Positions 8,976 to 17,722 of a stretch of 64,000 bases of DNA are shown in pieces (positions within the stretch are counted from its first letter, which is position 1; every line of letters begins with the position of its first letter). The notes beneath the pieces are model-generated. The model was not told the origin of the DNA and ran no database searches. It was given only the letters and a program-made list of their open reading frames with translations. Where the stretch lies: NCBI GenBank assembly GCA_965116565.1, contig OZ220699.1:1798001-1862000 (forward strand), written 5' to 3'. Source of the DNA: Bin87 sp965116565. GTDB lineage: Bacteria; Chloroflexota; Dehalococcoidia; Lucifugimonadales; UBA3495. A program made the position numbers and the translations under genes.

Positions 8976-9752
8976 ATGAGCAAACGCGAGGAACTCAGGC
9001 GAAAAGGCAACGAGATACGGGAGCGACTGCAACACGGCACCTATCCGGCGCGGGAGAGGCCGAGGGCGACGACCAACATCCCCGGCCTTCGAAATTACAC
9101 CGGCGAGTCGATATTCGGCGCGGTGTGGTCCCGACCCGGACTGGACATCCGCTATCGGATGCTGGCGACCCTGTCCGTCCTGACCTCGTTGCAGCGGCTC
9201 TCCCAGTTTCAGACCTACGTCCACAGCGCGCTGAACATGGGACTGAACCCCGAGGAGATCCAGGAAGTGCCCATCCATTGTTCTCTCTACGCCGGGTTTC
9301 CCTCAGCGGTCAACTCGCTGGAACTGGTCCACGAGGCTTTTCGCGAGCGGGGGATTGAGGCGCCCCAAACTGAGGTGCCGGAACTCAGCCTTGAGGAGAT
9401 GGAAACGCGAGGGCGCGAACTACGAGAACAGCTATTCGGCGCTGAAGGACAGCAGGGTTACGCCAGCGCGTTGATGGACATTGCGCCGGACCTGCGGGTG
9501 CTCACGTACCAGTATGGGTTCGGGGAGATATTCTTCCGCCCCGGTCTGGACCTGAAATCCCGGGTGGTGTGCGCCACGGCCGCGTTGACGGCGATCCGGG
9601 CCGACGGCCAGTTGCGGAACTTCCTGCGGGCCGGCACCCGAGTCGGTCTCTCCAGGGAGGAGATGGTGGAGGTGCTGATCCAGACCGGCGGATACGCAGG
9701 ATATCCGGCCGCATTGAACGCCATTTCCATCGCGGCCGAGGCGTGGAGCTGA
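8976..9752 (+). CDS. Carboxymuconolactone decarboxylase-family protein with two domains
   Basis: 258 residues from the ATG at 8976, which has GGAG six bases upstream; the frame stays open further upstream but reads poorly. Two tandem copies of the carboxymuconolactone decarboxylase (CMD) fold are visible: residues about 35-115 and 145-255, each with the [FY]xRPGLDxRxR strand (SRPGLDIRYR, FRPGLDLKSR) and the helix YAGFPSAVNSLE / YAGYPAALNAIS. There is no AhpD-type CxxC pair, so a lactone decarboxylase or isomerase-like role in aromatic breakdown is more likely than peroxidase activity. It is monocistronic. Confidence 0.9.
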   Translation: MSKREELRRKGNEIRERLQHGTYPARERPRATTNIPGLRNYTGESIFGAVWSRPGLDIRYRMLATLSVLTSLQRLSQFQTYVHSALNMGLNPEEIQEVPIHCSLYAGFPSAVNSLELVHEAFRERGIEAPQTEVPELSLEEMETRGRELREQLFGAEGQQGYASALMDIAPDLRVLTYQYGFGEIFFRPGLDLKSRVVCATAALTAIRADGQLRNFLRAGTRVGLSREEMVEVLIQTGGYAGYPAALNAISIAAEAWS

Positions 9753-10391
9753 ACCGACGCCGCCAGGTCGGCGCAGTGGCGGTGGTTCCCGCGCGGCGGC
9801 CGACCAACACTGCCAACCGGGGCGACTGATAATCAGTTGCCTGGGGCGATGAATGCCGCGAACTTTCGCCTGTGCCGGGAACGGATGCCGGCACCCCCAT
9901 GCCGGCGGTCCGGGGCCGGGCGGTTGTTGTTCCACGGGACCCGCCAGCCCGACGATTGGGCCACTCAAGACGAGGGGCAGTTGCCTGGGTCAATCAGCGA
10001 TGGGGTCTGCTTGGAGCTTATCGAGTTCGGAGCCGACGAACCGCTCATCGTGGCGCAGCTGGGCCGGTCGGATATCGCCCACCGACGCGACGACATGCTG
10101 GCTCTCCGCCATTATGAGGGCAACGGCGGTCGCGTAGGCATGAGCAGATTCGGCGTTTGGACCGCGGACTGAAGGGTGATGAGCAGCCGACGCTCCGGAC
10201 GGTCCGGGCGATACGAACCGCTCCGCAGCGTCGCCACATGATCCGAGTATTGATTGACGGGCCGGCAGCAACCTGCTATGTGTCAATCCCGCGCGCTCCC
10301 AACCGGCGTGGCGCGTCGCAGAAATCCCAGGTTAGGCGACGATGCGAAACGCAACGGACGGGAACCTGGAAGGGCGAAGATGGTGAAATAG
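9753..10391. other. Intergenic stretch with a possible weak promoter
   Basis: About 640 bases. Open frames on both strands show no family signal. A TTGACG at 10254-10259, 17 bases from TATGTG at 10277-10282, could be a weak promoter for the MFS gene that follows. Confidence 0.4.
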
Positions 10392-11621
10392 TTGGCCTAT
10401 ATCCTGGCCATCGGCCGTAGGCTCCAGACCTTCAGCGCCCTGAGGCACCGCGATTACCGTTGGTTCTGGATAGGGTCGAACGCCCAGGCTTTGGGCCGAG
10501 GGATGCAGTTCCTGACCCTGGGCTGGCTGGTCCTGGAGTTGACCGATTCCGCCTCGAGCATGGGCTTCATGATTTTCCTGTACGGGATGCCCACGCTGGG
10601 GTTCGTGCTGTTCGGCGGCACTTTCGCCGACCGTTTCGACCGGCGGGCGCTGCTGATGTTGACCCAGTCGCTCGTGGCGATTCTCGTGCTGGGCATAGCC
10701 GTGCTGGAAACCGCCGGGCTGGTCGCCCTGTGGCACGTCTACACCGCGGCTTTCGTACTGGGCACCCTCCAGGCCATCAACACACCGGCCCGGCTGGCGA
10801 TAGTCCGCGATTTGGTGGATCGCGACGACCTGATGAACGCCGTCCTCTTGAACTCGGCCGTGATGAACTCGGGCCGCATCCTCGGCCCGGCGGTGGCCGG
10901 AGGCGTCATAGAACTGACCGGCATAGCGCCGGCGTTATATGTGGCGGCTGGATGCTTCGGCGTCGGCACGGTGACGCTGCTTTTGGTCCGGCACGTGCCG
11001 CCGGCGGCGCGCGAGGCGGGGTCGAATATCCTTACCGAGCTGTGGGGAGGGCTTCGTTATTGCTGGTCGAACCCGGTGACATTCACGGTCATCGGCATCG
11101 GGTTCGCCTTTGGATTCTTCGCCATGCCGTACTCCCAGTTGCTGCCCGCCTTCGGAAAACTGGCGTTGGACACGGGCGCCGGTGGAGCCGGCTTGCTCAT
11201 GACGGGCGCCGGCATCGGGTCGCTGTCCGGCACCTTTATCATGGCGTCCATGGGCAACTCTCCGCACAAGAACCGGCTGCTGCTGGGCTGCATATTCCTG
11301 TTTGGGACCGCCCTTTTCTGCCTGGCCTGGTCGCAGTGGTTCTGGCTTTCGTGGGCGATCCTGTTTTTGGTGGGAATGGGCAGCATTGTGCCCATGGGCA
11401 CGACGGTGCTGCAACTCTCGGTGCCGTCGGAATACCAGGGCCGGGTGATGAGCGTCTGGTACGTTTCCGCCGCCCTCATGTTCATCGGATCCTACCCCAT
11501 GACGCTGGTCGCCGAGTACATCAGTTGGACGGCCGCGTTTGCCGGCGGAGCCGCGATTTACCTGGGCATCGCGACGGTCCTGGGCGTGTGGCGGCCGACG
11601 CTGCGCCGCCTGCGGGTGTAG
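10392..11621 (+). CDS. MFS transporter (EntS-like, MFS_3 branch)
   Basis: 409 residues. The frame begins with TTG at 10392 directly after a stop codon; this start is chosen because FSALRHRDYRWFWIGSN a few residues in is the usual N-terminus of the family. Twelve hydrophobic segments, the FADRFDRRALLMLTQ loop motif and NGRILGPAVAG in helix 5 match the enterobactin-exporter-like branch of MFS, which moves siderophores, macrolides and other small molecules outward. It is convergent with the tandem LLM pair that follows. An export role for products of those oxygenases is possible but unproven. Confidence 0.88.
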   Translation: MAYILAIGRRLQTFSALRHRDYRWFWIGSNAQALGRGMQFLTLGWLVLELTDSASSMGFMIFLYGMPTLGFVLFGGTFADRFDRRALLMLTQSLVAILVLGIAVLETAGLVALWHVYTAAFVLGTLQAINTPARLAIVRDLVDRDDLMNAVLLNSAVMNSGRILGPAVAGGVIELTGIAPALYVAAGCFGVGTVTLLLVRHVPPAAREAGSNILTELWGGLRYCWSNPVTFTVIGIGFAFGFFAMPYSQLLPAFGKLALDTGAGGAGLLMTGAGIGSLSGTFIMASMGNSPHKNRLLLGCIFLFGTALFCLAWSQWFWLSWAILFLVGMGSIVPMGTTVLQLSVPSEYQGRVMSVWYVSAALMFIGSYPMTLVAEYISWTAAFAGGAAIYLGIATVLGVWRPTLRRLRV

Positions 11622-11652
11622 GAGGTTTAATGCGCGCCGTGCCGCACGCCGG

Positions 11653-12717
11653 TCACAGGGCGGGAATCACCTCGTCGCACAACAGGCCCATGGCCTCGTC
11701 CACGTCGGGGCCCAGCTCGGAAAAGAGCAGTTGACCGAAGCCCTGCTGCCGGGCCGTGTCACTCACCTCCAGCATCCGTTCCAGGCAATCGCCCGGCGAC
11801 CCCGCGATGAAGATGGCGTCAACCATGGCGTCGGTGACCAGCTTGTCGAACTCCTGCTGGGTTGCGCCGTTCCGGTCTGCCTGGTGAAGTCGCTCGACGT
11901 CCGGCAGGGCCACGCCCAGCCGTTCGATGTCCTCGGGCGTGTAGCCTTGGCGGTACATGTTCAGGACCCGGTTGCCCGCGCTCTCCTTGACCCATTCCCT
12001 CGCCGCCGATGCGTCCCTTGACAGGGAGATCTTGATCTCTGCCACCCTGGGGGCTGCCTTGGCATCCCGGTCGGCGGGAAGGGCTGAATCGAAGTAATCC
12101 AATAACTCCGGCACCCGACCTGTGCGCAGCGCGGCCATGTAGTGGCCCCCGAAGATCAGGCCGTCCATGGTCTCGCCGCCCACGGTCATGCCCAGCGGGC
12201 CGTTGCTGCCGCAGTAAAGCCGCACGGGCGAGGCGGGGCTGAAATTCAGCTTGAAATCGGCTGTAGGGTTGAAGTGGTAGTAGTCCAGGAGGTTGGGGTA
12301 GTCCGCGAAGCAGACGGCCTCGCCGGCCAGCAGCCGGCGCAGGCTCTGCGCGGTTTCCCGTAGCACGCTCACGGGACGCGGCGTCCGGATGAGTGTTGGC
12401 GTGCGGGGATTGCCCCGGCCCAATCCGATGCTCAGCTCACGCCCGTTCATCAGCTCGCTCAGCGTGGCGATGGAGTCTGCCAGGTCAACGGGGTTGCGGA
12501 AATACTGCACGGTGACGGCGGTGCCCAGCTTGATGTTCAGGCGGGTCGCCATCGCCGCAAGAACCACAAAGGGCTGGCGGCTCCTCAGGTTGTCCGTAAC
12601 CCAAATCTGTTGTACGCCTTTGGCCTCCGCCCGGGCGGCCAACTCGATCAGGTGAGGCAAAGGAATGTGGGCGTAGGTGGGCAGGTGGAGTTGGATGCCG
12701 GCTTCCAGTTCAGGCAT
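11653..12717 (-). CDS. LLM class flavin-dependent oxidoreductase (paralogue 2)
   Basis: 354 residues. The barrel begins at IQLHLPTYAHIPLP, carries WVTDNLRSRQPF near residue 40 (instead of the usual AEHH), the ELSIGLGRGNPRTP strand-4 motif, and ends in a domain with MLEVSDTARQQGFGQLLF. The pattern is nearer to F420-dependent methylene-tetrahydromethanopterin reductase-like members than to luciferase proper. It lies 21 bases after the LLM gene at 12739-13860 on the same strand, so the two are probably co-transcribed. They differ strongly in sequence and are unlikely to be a recent duplication. Confidence 0.9.
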   Translation of the reverse strand: MPELEAGIQLHLPTYAHIPLPHLIELAARAEAKGVQQIWVTDNLRSRQPFVVLAAMATRLNIKLGTAVTVQYFRNPVDLADSIATLSELMNGRELSIGLGRGNPRTPTLIRTPRPVSVLRETAQSLRRLLAGEAVCFADYPNLLDYYHFNPTADFKLNFSPASPVRLYCGSNGPLGMTVGGETMDGLIFGGHYMAALRTGRVPELLDYFDSALPADRDAKAAPRVAEIKISLSRDASAAREWVKESAGNRVLNMYRQGYTPEDIERLGVALPDVERLHQADRNGATQQEFDKLVTDAMVDAIFIAGSPGDCLERMLEVSDTARQQGFGQLLFSELGPDVDEAMGLLCDEVIPAL

Positions 12718-12738
12718 TTACGGGCGGTCCTCGCAGTC

Positions 12739-13860
12739 CTAGACGTAGTGGGGCATGACCTCGGAGACAAACAAATCAATGGAGCGCTTGGTCTCCTCGT
12801 GGGACAGGTGGCCCCACTGAAACGCGGCTACGAAGTAGTTGGCGCCGGTCGTGAGATAGTCGTCCATGTAGCTGCGGATGGAATCGGGTGAGCCGGCGAC
12901 GACGTTGAATCCGCCGCCGCCACGCGACGCGTGCTCCTCCAGCGCTGCGGTGCTACGCCTCCGCGCCGTGGCCGTCGGGCTGTCCTGAGCCTCCCGGTCC
13001 GGCAGGTTGGACGGCCTGGGATTGGCCTCGCTCCCCATGAACTGGGTGAGACCTCGCCGCTCGGCCTCCAGCCGGCGCGGCGCGGCCAGGTTCCACTTGT
13101 ACTGGTCCCACGCGGGTTGGGCGATGGTGGCGGCTTCCGCGTCCGTTTCCGCCAGGTACAGGTGGTTGACCAACCCGATCTTGGGAGCCTCGCCCTGGGC
13201 GTTCAGCGCGCCCGGTCCCTGATGCTCATCCCAAAGCTGGAAATAGCGTTCCACGTTCGCCTGGAACGAGCCCAAGTTGCCCACGATGATGGAGTGCATC
13301 CCGTTCACGGCCGAGGTTTCCACGTTCCTCATGTACCACAGGGGCGGGTGCGGGTCCTGTATGGGACGCAGGCGCATGGGCAGGTCGTCGAAGTTGTAGA
13401 ACTCGCCCTGGTATGTCAGCGAGTCGTTGCCCAGCCCCTCCCTCACCACCTCCAGGGTTTCCAGGTAGCGGGCATAGTTAACCTCCACGTCCCCTTCCTG
13501 GCCCCAGAAGTACGCTTCAATCACGCCGCCGCGACCCACGCCGATGTCCATGCGCCCGCCGCTGAGATTGTCCAGCATGCAGATTTCCTCGATCAGGCGC
13601 ACGGGATGGTGCAATGGCAGCACGTAAACGCACGGCCCCAGCCTCATGGTGGACGTCCGCTCGGCCGCGGCCGCGAGGAACACGTTCTGGGATGGCGCGA
13701 GGCTATGCACCGCCGGCGTGTGATGCTCGGCCAGGTGGTAGGAGTAGAACCCGGCGGCCTCCAGTTCCTCTATCTGGTCGAGGCGTTCCCGGTAGATCTG
13801 GTCCAGCCCCACGCCCGGTATGGGCTCAATGTGATCGAATACGCCAAACTGCAATGCCAT
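12739..13860 (-). CDS. LLM class flavin-dependent oxidoreductase (paralogue 3)
   Basis: 373 residues from the ATG at 13860 with AAGGAA upstream. Clear luciferase-like motifs: YSYHLAEHHTPAVHSLAPS, LPLHHPVRLIEEICMLDNLSGGR (written here in two overlapping pieces in the protein at about residues 80-105), DIGVGRGGVIEAYFWG, and a C-terminal HLSHEETKRSIDLFVSEVMP. This arrangement is the alkanal-monooxygenase-like type. A Ser/Arg/Asp-rich insertion at about residues 285-315 is unusual and may be a surface loop. First gene of a two-gene LLM operon. Confidence 0.92.
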   Translation of the reverse strand: MALQFGVFDHIEPIPGVGLDQIYRERLDQIEELEAAGFYSYHLAEHHTPAVHSLAPSQNVFLAAAAERTSTMRLGPCVYVLPLHHPVRLIEEICMLDNLSGGRMDIGVGRGGVIEAYFWGQEGDVEVNYARYLETLEVVREGLGNDSLTYQGEFYNFDDLPMRLRPIQDPHPPLWYMRNVETSAVNGMHSIIVGNLGSFQANVERYFQLWDEHQGPGALNAQGEAPKIGLVNHLYLAETDAEAATIAQPAWDQYKWNLAAPRRLEAERRGLTQFMGSEANPRPSNLPDREAQDSPTATARRRSTAALEEHASRGGGGFNVVAGSPDSIRSYMDDYLTTGANYFVAAFQWGHLSHEETKRSIDLFVSEVMPHYV

Positions 13861-13947
13861 GTACAGGTTCCTTCATGGGATGGGTCGTGACTTGATGCGG
13901 TGATGCGCTCGCCGGTGGCCGCGCCAGCCAGCGGGAAGCGCCGCCCA

Positions 13948-13977
13948 ACTCTACGGGCATCGGTGCGCTTGTGTCAA
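13948..13977 (-). promoter_or_regulatory. Promoter of the LLM pair
   Basis: On the minus strand: -35 TTGACA (13972-13977), an 18-base spacer and -10 TAGAGT (13948-13953). The leader to the ATG at 13860 would be about 80 bases. Confidence 0.5.
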
Positions 13978-14022
13978 AGGCAACGAATCCTCACGCGCGC
14001 CCACCCCGGGGAATAGCCATCG

Positions 14023-14238
14023 TTACCGGGTTGGGACAGGCAATTCCCAGCGGAGGAGGTCGCTATAGCGGTCGGCGCTGGCCCAGGGGAGGAGTCTGAG
14101 GACGATTGATTCGGGGATGGGGACGTCACTCTGGAGTCGGGTGTCGGCGAGGTAGCGGCGGAGCCTGATGATGGCGAGTTCGGGGGCGAACCGGCGCTTG
14201 AGGGCGTCGACGCGGCGACGGAGTTGGGAGAGGGTCAT
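14023..14238 (-). CDS. Small basic protein encoded in a dispersed repeat
   Basis: 71 residues from an ATG at 14238. It starts MTLSQLRRRVDALKRRFAPE, an amphipathic basic helix, and ends WELPVPTR. I recognise no family. A related reading frame with 20-plus identities over the first 28 residues lies at 43544-43660, where it is truncated and starts with TTG. Coding is supported by conservation of the peptide between the two copies, where several base changes are silent or conservative. It could equally be a chance frame inside a repeat. Confidence 0.45.
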   Translation of the reverse strand: MTLSQLRRRVDALKRRFAPELAIIRLRRYLADTRLQSDVPIPESIVLRLLPWASADRYSDLLRWELPVPTR

Positions 14239-14610
14239 GGGGCTACCTCTGACGGGAAGTTTTTACTGGGATGAACAGGATAGACGGGATGAACGGGATT
14301 GGGGATTGGAGTGGGATGGTGGGGATATTTGCGAAAACCCGCTCATTTCCGCTCATTTCCGTTCGTCTGAGTAGGTCAGGGGTGTGGGACTTGGGCGGTG
14401 AATGGGGTGGGTTAGGTGGATTGGGGGGCGATATTGGTGGGTTTGGAGGGTTGGCGGGAGGATTTGGGGGAGCGGCGTTGGGAGTTGGGGATTGGACGGT
14501 TCGAGGGTTGGGCGCCAGTTGGCGTTGGGCGATTGATGGCGTGAGGCGATGGGATATTTGAATGGTAAGGAAGGGATGGAGGGAGGGGCAAGGGAGCGAT
14601 GTCATCGGAT
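14130..14610. repeat. Dispersed intergenic repeat, copy 1 (G-rich)
   Basis: Resembles 43544-44000 in order and orientation: the small ORF, then GGGATGAACAGGAT-like sequence, then CCGCTCATTTCCGCTCATTT (14340-14360), then a G-run tract (14380-14510) and finally GGGCAAGGGAGC near 14587. The G-run tract has many GGG/GGGG groups on the plus strand and could form a quadruplex. Boundaries are approximate. The rest of the gap to 14750 holds three copies of CGCTCCTG and no gene. Confidence 0.65.
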
Positions 14611-14749
14611 TGGCATTGCTCGGGAGGCAGACTTCGCTCCTGATGGGTCCCGCTCCTGAGGGGGAGTTCGCTCCTGGCGATGGGGCGATGGGTAACGCGT
14701 GTGCAACGAAGCGGGCGACCGTATCCCGCCCGATCGTCTCACGGAGTTG

Positions 14750-15784
14750 TCACAGGCCCACCACTCGGATGCGGTGGTTGTGGGTGTCGGCGATGAACAG
14801 GTCCCCGTGCGCGTCGATGCCGCAGCCGTGGGGATGGTACAGCCCGGCCTCGACGGCGGGGCCGCCGTCCCCGCCTCCGCCCTCGCGGCCGCCGGCGATG
14901 GTGGTCACGATCCCGGAGCGGGCATCGATGCGTCGCACGGCGGAGTTGTCGGAATCGAGCACGATGATGTTGTCATTCAGGTCGCAGCGCATCGCCTTGG
15001 GCGAACCCCAAGCGGCAGCCAGCGCCGGCCCATCGTCGCCGGAGTAACCGTACACCCCGTCGGCGCCGGCGATGGTGGTCAAGAGACCGTCGGGAGATAT
15101 TTTCCGGACGCCGTTGCCCTCCCGCTCGCACACGAAAATATTGCCCTGACTGTCCGCGCAAACGGCTCGGGGACCCATCAGGCTCGCCTCAGTTGCGGGC
15201 CTGCCGTCGCCGTCCCGGGATTTGTCACCCGTGCCGGCAAATGTGGTGATGATCCCCGTGGCCAGGTCCACCCGACGTATGCGCTGATCCTGCACGTCGG
15301 CGATCAGCAGCCCGCCCTGCCCGTCCAGGCACAGGTCGTTGGGTTCCCGGAGCATGGCGGCGTTGCCGGGGCCGCCGTCGCCGCTGTAGCCGAATTCGCC
15401 GGTGCCGGCCACCGTGGAAACGATCCCCGCGCTGGCATCGATCTTTCGCACGGCCGGGTCGAATCGTTGGGCGAAATAGATGTCCCCGTTGGTGTCGATG
15501 GCCAATCCGTACGGTTGGTGGATGATCGCGTCAGTCGCCGGCCCGCCGTCTCCGGCGTACCCCGGCTCCCCGTTGCCGCAGATCAGCGTGATGATGCCGG
15601 TATGAGCATCAACCCGGCGGATGCGATTGTGCCTCCCCATGCACACGACCATGTTGCCTTGGGGGTCGAACTCACAGGCGTAAGGAGTCTGGCACGCGGC
15701 GTTCACGGCCGGGCCGCCGTCACCCTCCCAACCTTCCGACCCGTTGCCCAATACGGTCCGAATGATGCCTTTCTCAGCCGGCAT
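14750..15784 (-). CDS. NHL-repeat six-bladed beta-propeller protein
   Basis: 344 residues, ATG at 15784 with GGAGG four bases upstream. About six repeats of the form G-x-GYSGDGGPA...A-x-L..P-x-G...D-x-x-GNIF-[VI]-x-[DE] run through the whole protein, the classic NHL blade. Most blades keep the YSGDGGPA signature and a DT-H-N-HRIR-like end. There is no signal peptide or catalytic motif, so binding or scaffold use is most likely; some NHL proteins are enzymes. It is divergent from a second NHL gene at 15957, suggesting a shared control region. Confidence 0.9.
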   Translation of the reverse strand: MPAEKGIIRTVLGNGSEGWEGDGGPAVNAACQTPYACEFDPQGNMVVCMGRHNRIRRVDAHTGIITLICGNGEPGYAGDGGPATDAIIHQPYGLAIDTNGDIYFAQRFDPAVRKIDASAGIVSTVAGTGEFGYSGDGGPGNAAMLREPNDLCLDGQGGLLIADVQDQRIRRVDLATGIITTFAGTGDKSRDGDGRPATEASLMGPRAVCADSQGNIFVCEREGNGVRKISPDGLLTTIAGADGVYGYSGDDGPALAAAWGSPKAMRCDLNDNIIVLDSDNSAVRRIDARSGIVTTIAGGREGGGGDGGPAVEAGLYHPHGCGIDAHGDLFIADTHNHRIRVVGL

Positions 15785-15956
15785 TGGTACCTCCGTTGGC
15801 CGCCGGTGTTCCCGGCCTGATTCTTTCGCGCATGTATTGTATATCGGGTTGGGCGGTCAAACGGACCGGCGCGTGGCGAATCATGGGGTGTCACGGGCGT
15901 TACAATAGCGGCGTCAACGCACGAGATCCCAACCGAGCAACAAGGAGGCCAGCGAC

Positions 15957-16838
15957 ATGACGACGGTAGGAAGCGGCAAGTACACGTATGAAGTGGTGGA
16001 GAACTGGGCCAAGCTGCCAGAGGGCGAGACGTTTGCCATGGTCAGCGCCATCGCCACCGATTCCCAGGACCGGGTATTCGCGTTCCAGCGCCAGGATCCG
16101 CCAATCCTCATCTTCGACCGGGACGGCAACCTGTTGGACAGTTGGGGCAACGGCGCCTTCTCATTCGCCCACGGCATCTACATCGACGAGGAGGACACGG
16201 TTTACCTGACCGACCGGGACAACTCCGTGTGCCTGGTGTATACCATAGACGGCAAGCCGATACAGATGCTGGGACGCCACGGCGTCCACTCCGACACGGG
16301 CTGCGAAAACCCGGGCGATCTCTGTCCCCGCGCCGCCGGACCCTTCAATTACCCGACCGAGCTGATCCCGTCCCCCTCGGGCGACCTGTACGTGGCCGAC
16401 GGGTACCGGAACGCGCGCATCCACCGGTTCACCTGGGACGGTCAGCTCAAGCAGTCCTGGGGCGAGCCGGGGAAGACCGAGCCGGGGCACTTCCACCTGC
16501 CTCACAGCCTGCTGATCCACAACGACACGATTTTCCTCTGCGACCGGGAGAATCACCGGATGCAGTTATTCAACCTGGACGGCGAGTTCATCGCCATCTG
16601 GGATGACATACAGCGGCCCATGGACATTTCCGTGGATACCGACGGGAACCTGGTGGTCAGCGAGGGTCCCGTCAACGATTCATCGGCCCGGGTCAGCGTG
16701 CTGGACACCTCCGGAAACGTGCTGGCGCGCTTCGACTGCCGCGGCCCCGGCCACGGCAGCTGGGTTGATTCCCGCGGCGACATCTACGTCGGCCTCAGCG
16801 ACGGCACCGGCGTGGACAAGTTCGTGCGCCAGGGTTAG
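15957..16838 (+). CDS. NHL/6-bladed beta-propeller protein
   Basis: 293 residues, ATG at 15957 with AAGGAGG seven bases upstream. Repeated blades with IFDRDGNLLDSWG, IYIDEEDTVYLTDRDN, LYVADGYRNARIHRF and LCDRENHRMQLFN match NHL propellers of the peptidylglycine alpha-amidating lyase-like group. No signal peptide. It is transcribed away from the NHL gene at 14750-15784; the shared 172-base spacer holds a TACAAT -10-like box at 15901-15906. The lyase-like label is by resemblance of the fold only; I could not confirm its metal site. Confidence 0.88.
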   Translation: MTTVGSGKYTYEVVENWAKLPEGETFAMVSAIATDSQDRVFAFQRQDPPILIFDRDGNLLDSWGNGAFSFAHGIYIDEEDTVYLTDRDNSVCLVYTIDGKPIQMLGRHGVHSDTGCENPGDLCPRAAGPFNYPTELIPSPSGDLYVADGYRNARIHRFTWDGQLKQSWGEPGKTEPGHFHLPHSLLIHNDTIFLCDRENHRMQLFNLDGEFIAIWDDIQRPMDISVDTDGNLVVSEGPVNDSSARVSVLDTSGNVLARFDCRGPGHGSWVDSRGDIYVGLSDGTGVDKFVRQG

Positions 16839-16870
16839 GTCGCGACGACATCCAGCCGATCATAAAAACA

Positions 16871-16898
16871 CGACGGCGGGGAGCACTCCCCGCCGTCG
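16871..16898 (-). terminator. Terminator hairpin between convergent genes
   Basis: Perfect 12-base-pair arms (16871-16882 and 16887-16898) with a four-base loop. On the minus strand it is followed by TGTTTTTATG, so it fits termination of the VOC gene at 16939-17481. The plus-strand side has no T-run. Confidence 0.8.
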
Positions 16899-16938
16899 CT
16901 TCGCTGCGCCGGTGTTGGACGTGTGCGTCGGGACTCGC

Positions 16939-17481
16939 TCAGTCGGCGGAGAGTTCTGCCTCCTTGGCGGCCTTCTTCGCCATGAAGTCCTTGATGGCGT
17001 CGGCGTATTCCGCACGGGGGAATAGCTCGCCGTTGGGAACCTTCATGCCGTCGCAGAAGATCTCCAGACGGTTGCCGTCCGGGTCGAGGAAGTAGAACGA
17101 CCGGCTGCCGCTACCTTCCAGATTGCCGCCGGCCTCGATGCCGTGGGTCAGCGGGCCGCTGACGATCTCGGCGCCGTGGGTGTGGATGTGGGCCAGCGCC
17201 TTCATGAACTCGTCGCGGTTTTCCACTTCAAAAGCGACCTGCTGAACCAGCCGCGCATGACCGGGAACGTTCTCGGAAACGTCCACGCCCTCGGGGGCGC
17301 TGGCGATGACGAAGTCGTGGTGCGTCTCGTCGAACCGCAGGAAGGCCGACTCGGACCCGTCGGGCCGGCTGCGGCGGGACGTCACCTTGCACCCGAGCAC
17401 CTTGGTGTAAAACTCGAAAGACCGCTCAAAATCGGAGACCAGGATACCCACGTGTCCGACGCGCTTGATCTGAATGCCCAT
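16939..17481 (-). CDS. VOC family (glyoxalase/dioxygenase fold) protein
   Basis: 180 residues, ATG at 17481 with AGGAGG upstream. Two babab modules of the vicinal oxygen chelate fold: VGHVGILVSDFERSFEFYT at the start and FLDPDGNRLEIFCDG near residue 135. The first metal ligand His10 and the C-terminal Glu of RLEIF are present, but the usual second His (in the AFEV strand) reads Gln (LVQQVAFEV), so the metal site may be altered. Such proteins include ring-cleaving dioxygenases, lyases and resistance proteins. The C-terminal 35 residues are a charged helical tail. Single gene. Confidence 0.88.
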   Translation of the reverse strand: MGIQIKRVGHVGILVSDFERSFEFYTKVLGCKVTSRRSRPDGSESAFLRFDETHHDFVIASAPEGVDVSENVPGHARLVQQVAFEVENRDEFMKALAHIHTHGAEIVSGPLTHGIEAGGNLEGSGSRSFYFLDPDGNRLEIFCDGMKVPNGELFPRAEYADAIKDFMAKKAAKEAELSAD

Positions 17482-17570
17482 GACGATTTCCTCCTATGAT
17501 TTGGCTGTCCGGTCCGCGACCGGTGTGTTTTCGCCGAGCCGGCCGTGGGAAACGGTGTGATTTCTTCCAG

Positions 17571-17576
17571 ATTATA
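17571..17576 (-). promoter_or_regulatory. -10 box upstream of the VOC gene
   Basis: TATAAT on the minus strand inside TATATAAT, 90 bases before the ATG at 17481. No good -35 at normal spacing. Confidence 0.3.
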
Positions 17577-17722
17577 TAGCCTGGAGACAGAATCAATCGG
17601 ATTTGCCGGCGCCGTTACGGAAGGCAACCGGCCGGCCAACATCCCGAGGCCCCGCCTCGCCTGCCGATCGCCAGGCGATAGGCGGACGCGACGGGGCCCG
17701 TTGGATCAGCGAATTTGGGTTG

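Noticed and set aside
8976..9752. AhpD-like selenoprotein or peroxidase
   Set aside because: The CMD domains have neither a CxxC nor an in-frame TGA at the active position.
12931..13890. 319-codon frame antisense to LLM paralogue 3
   Set aside because: Antisense shadow; its start lies outside any plausible ribosome site.
14380..14510. CRISPR array or tandem repeat array
   Set aside because: G-runs are irregular with no fixed repeat-spacer pattern.
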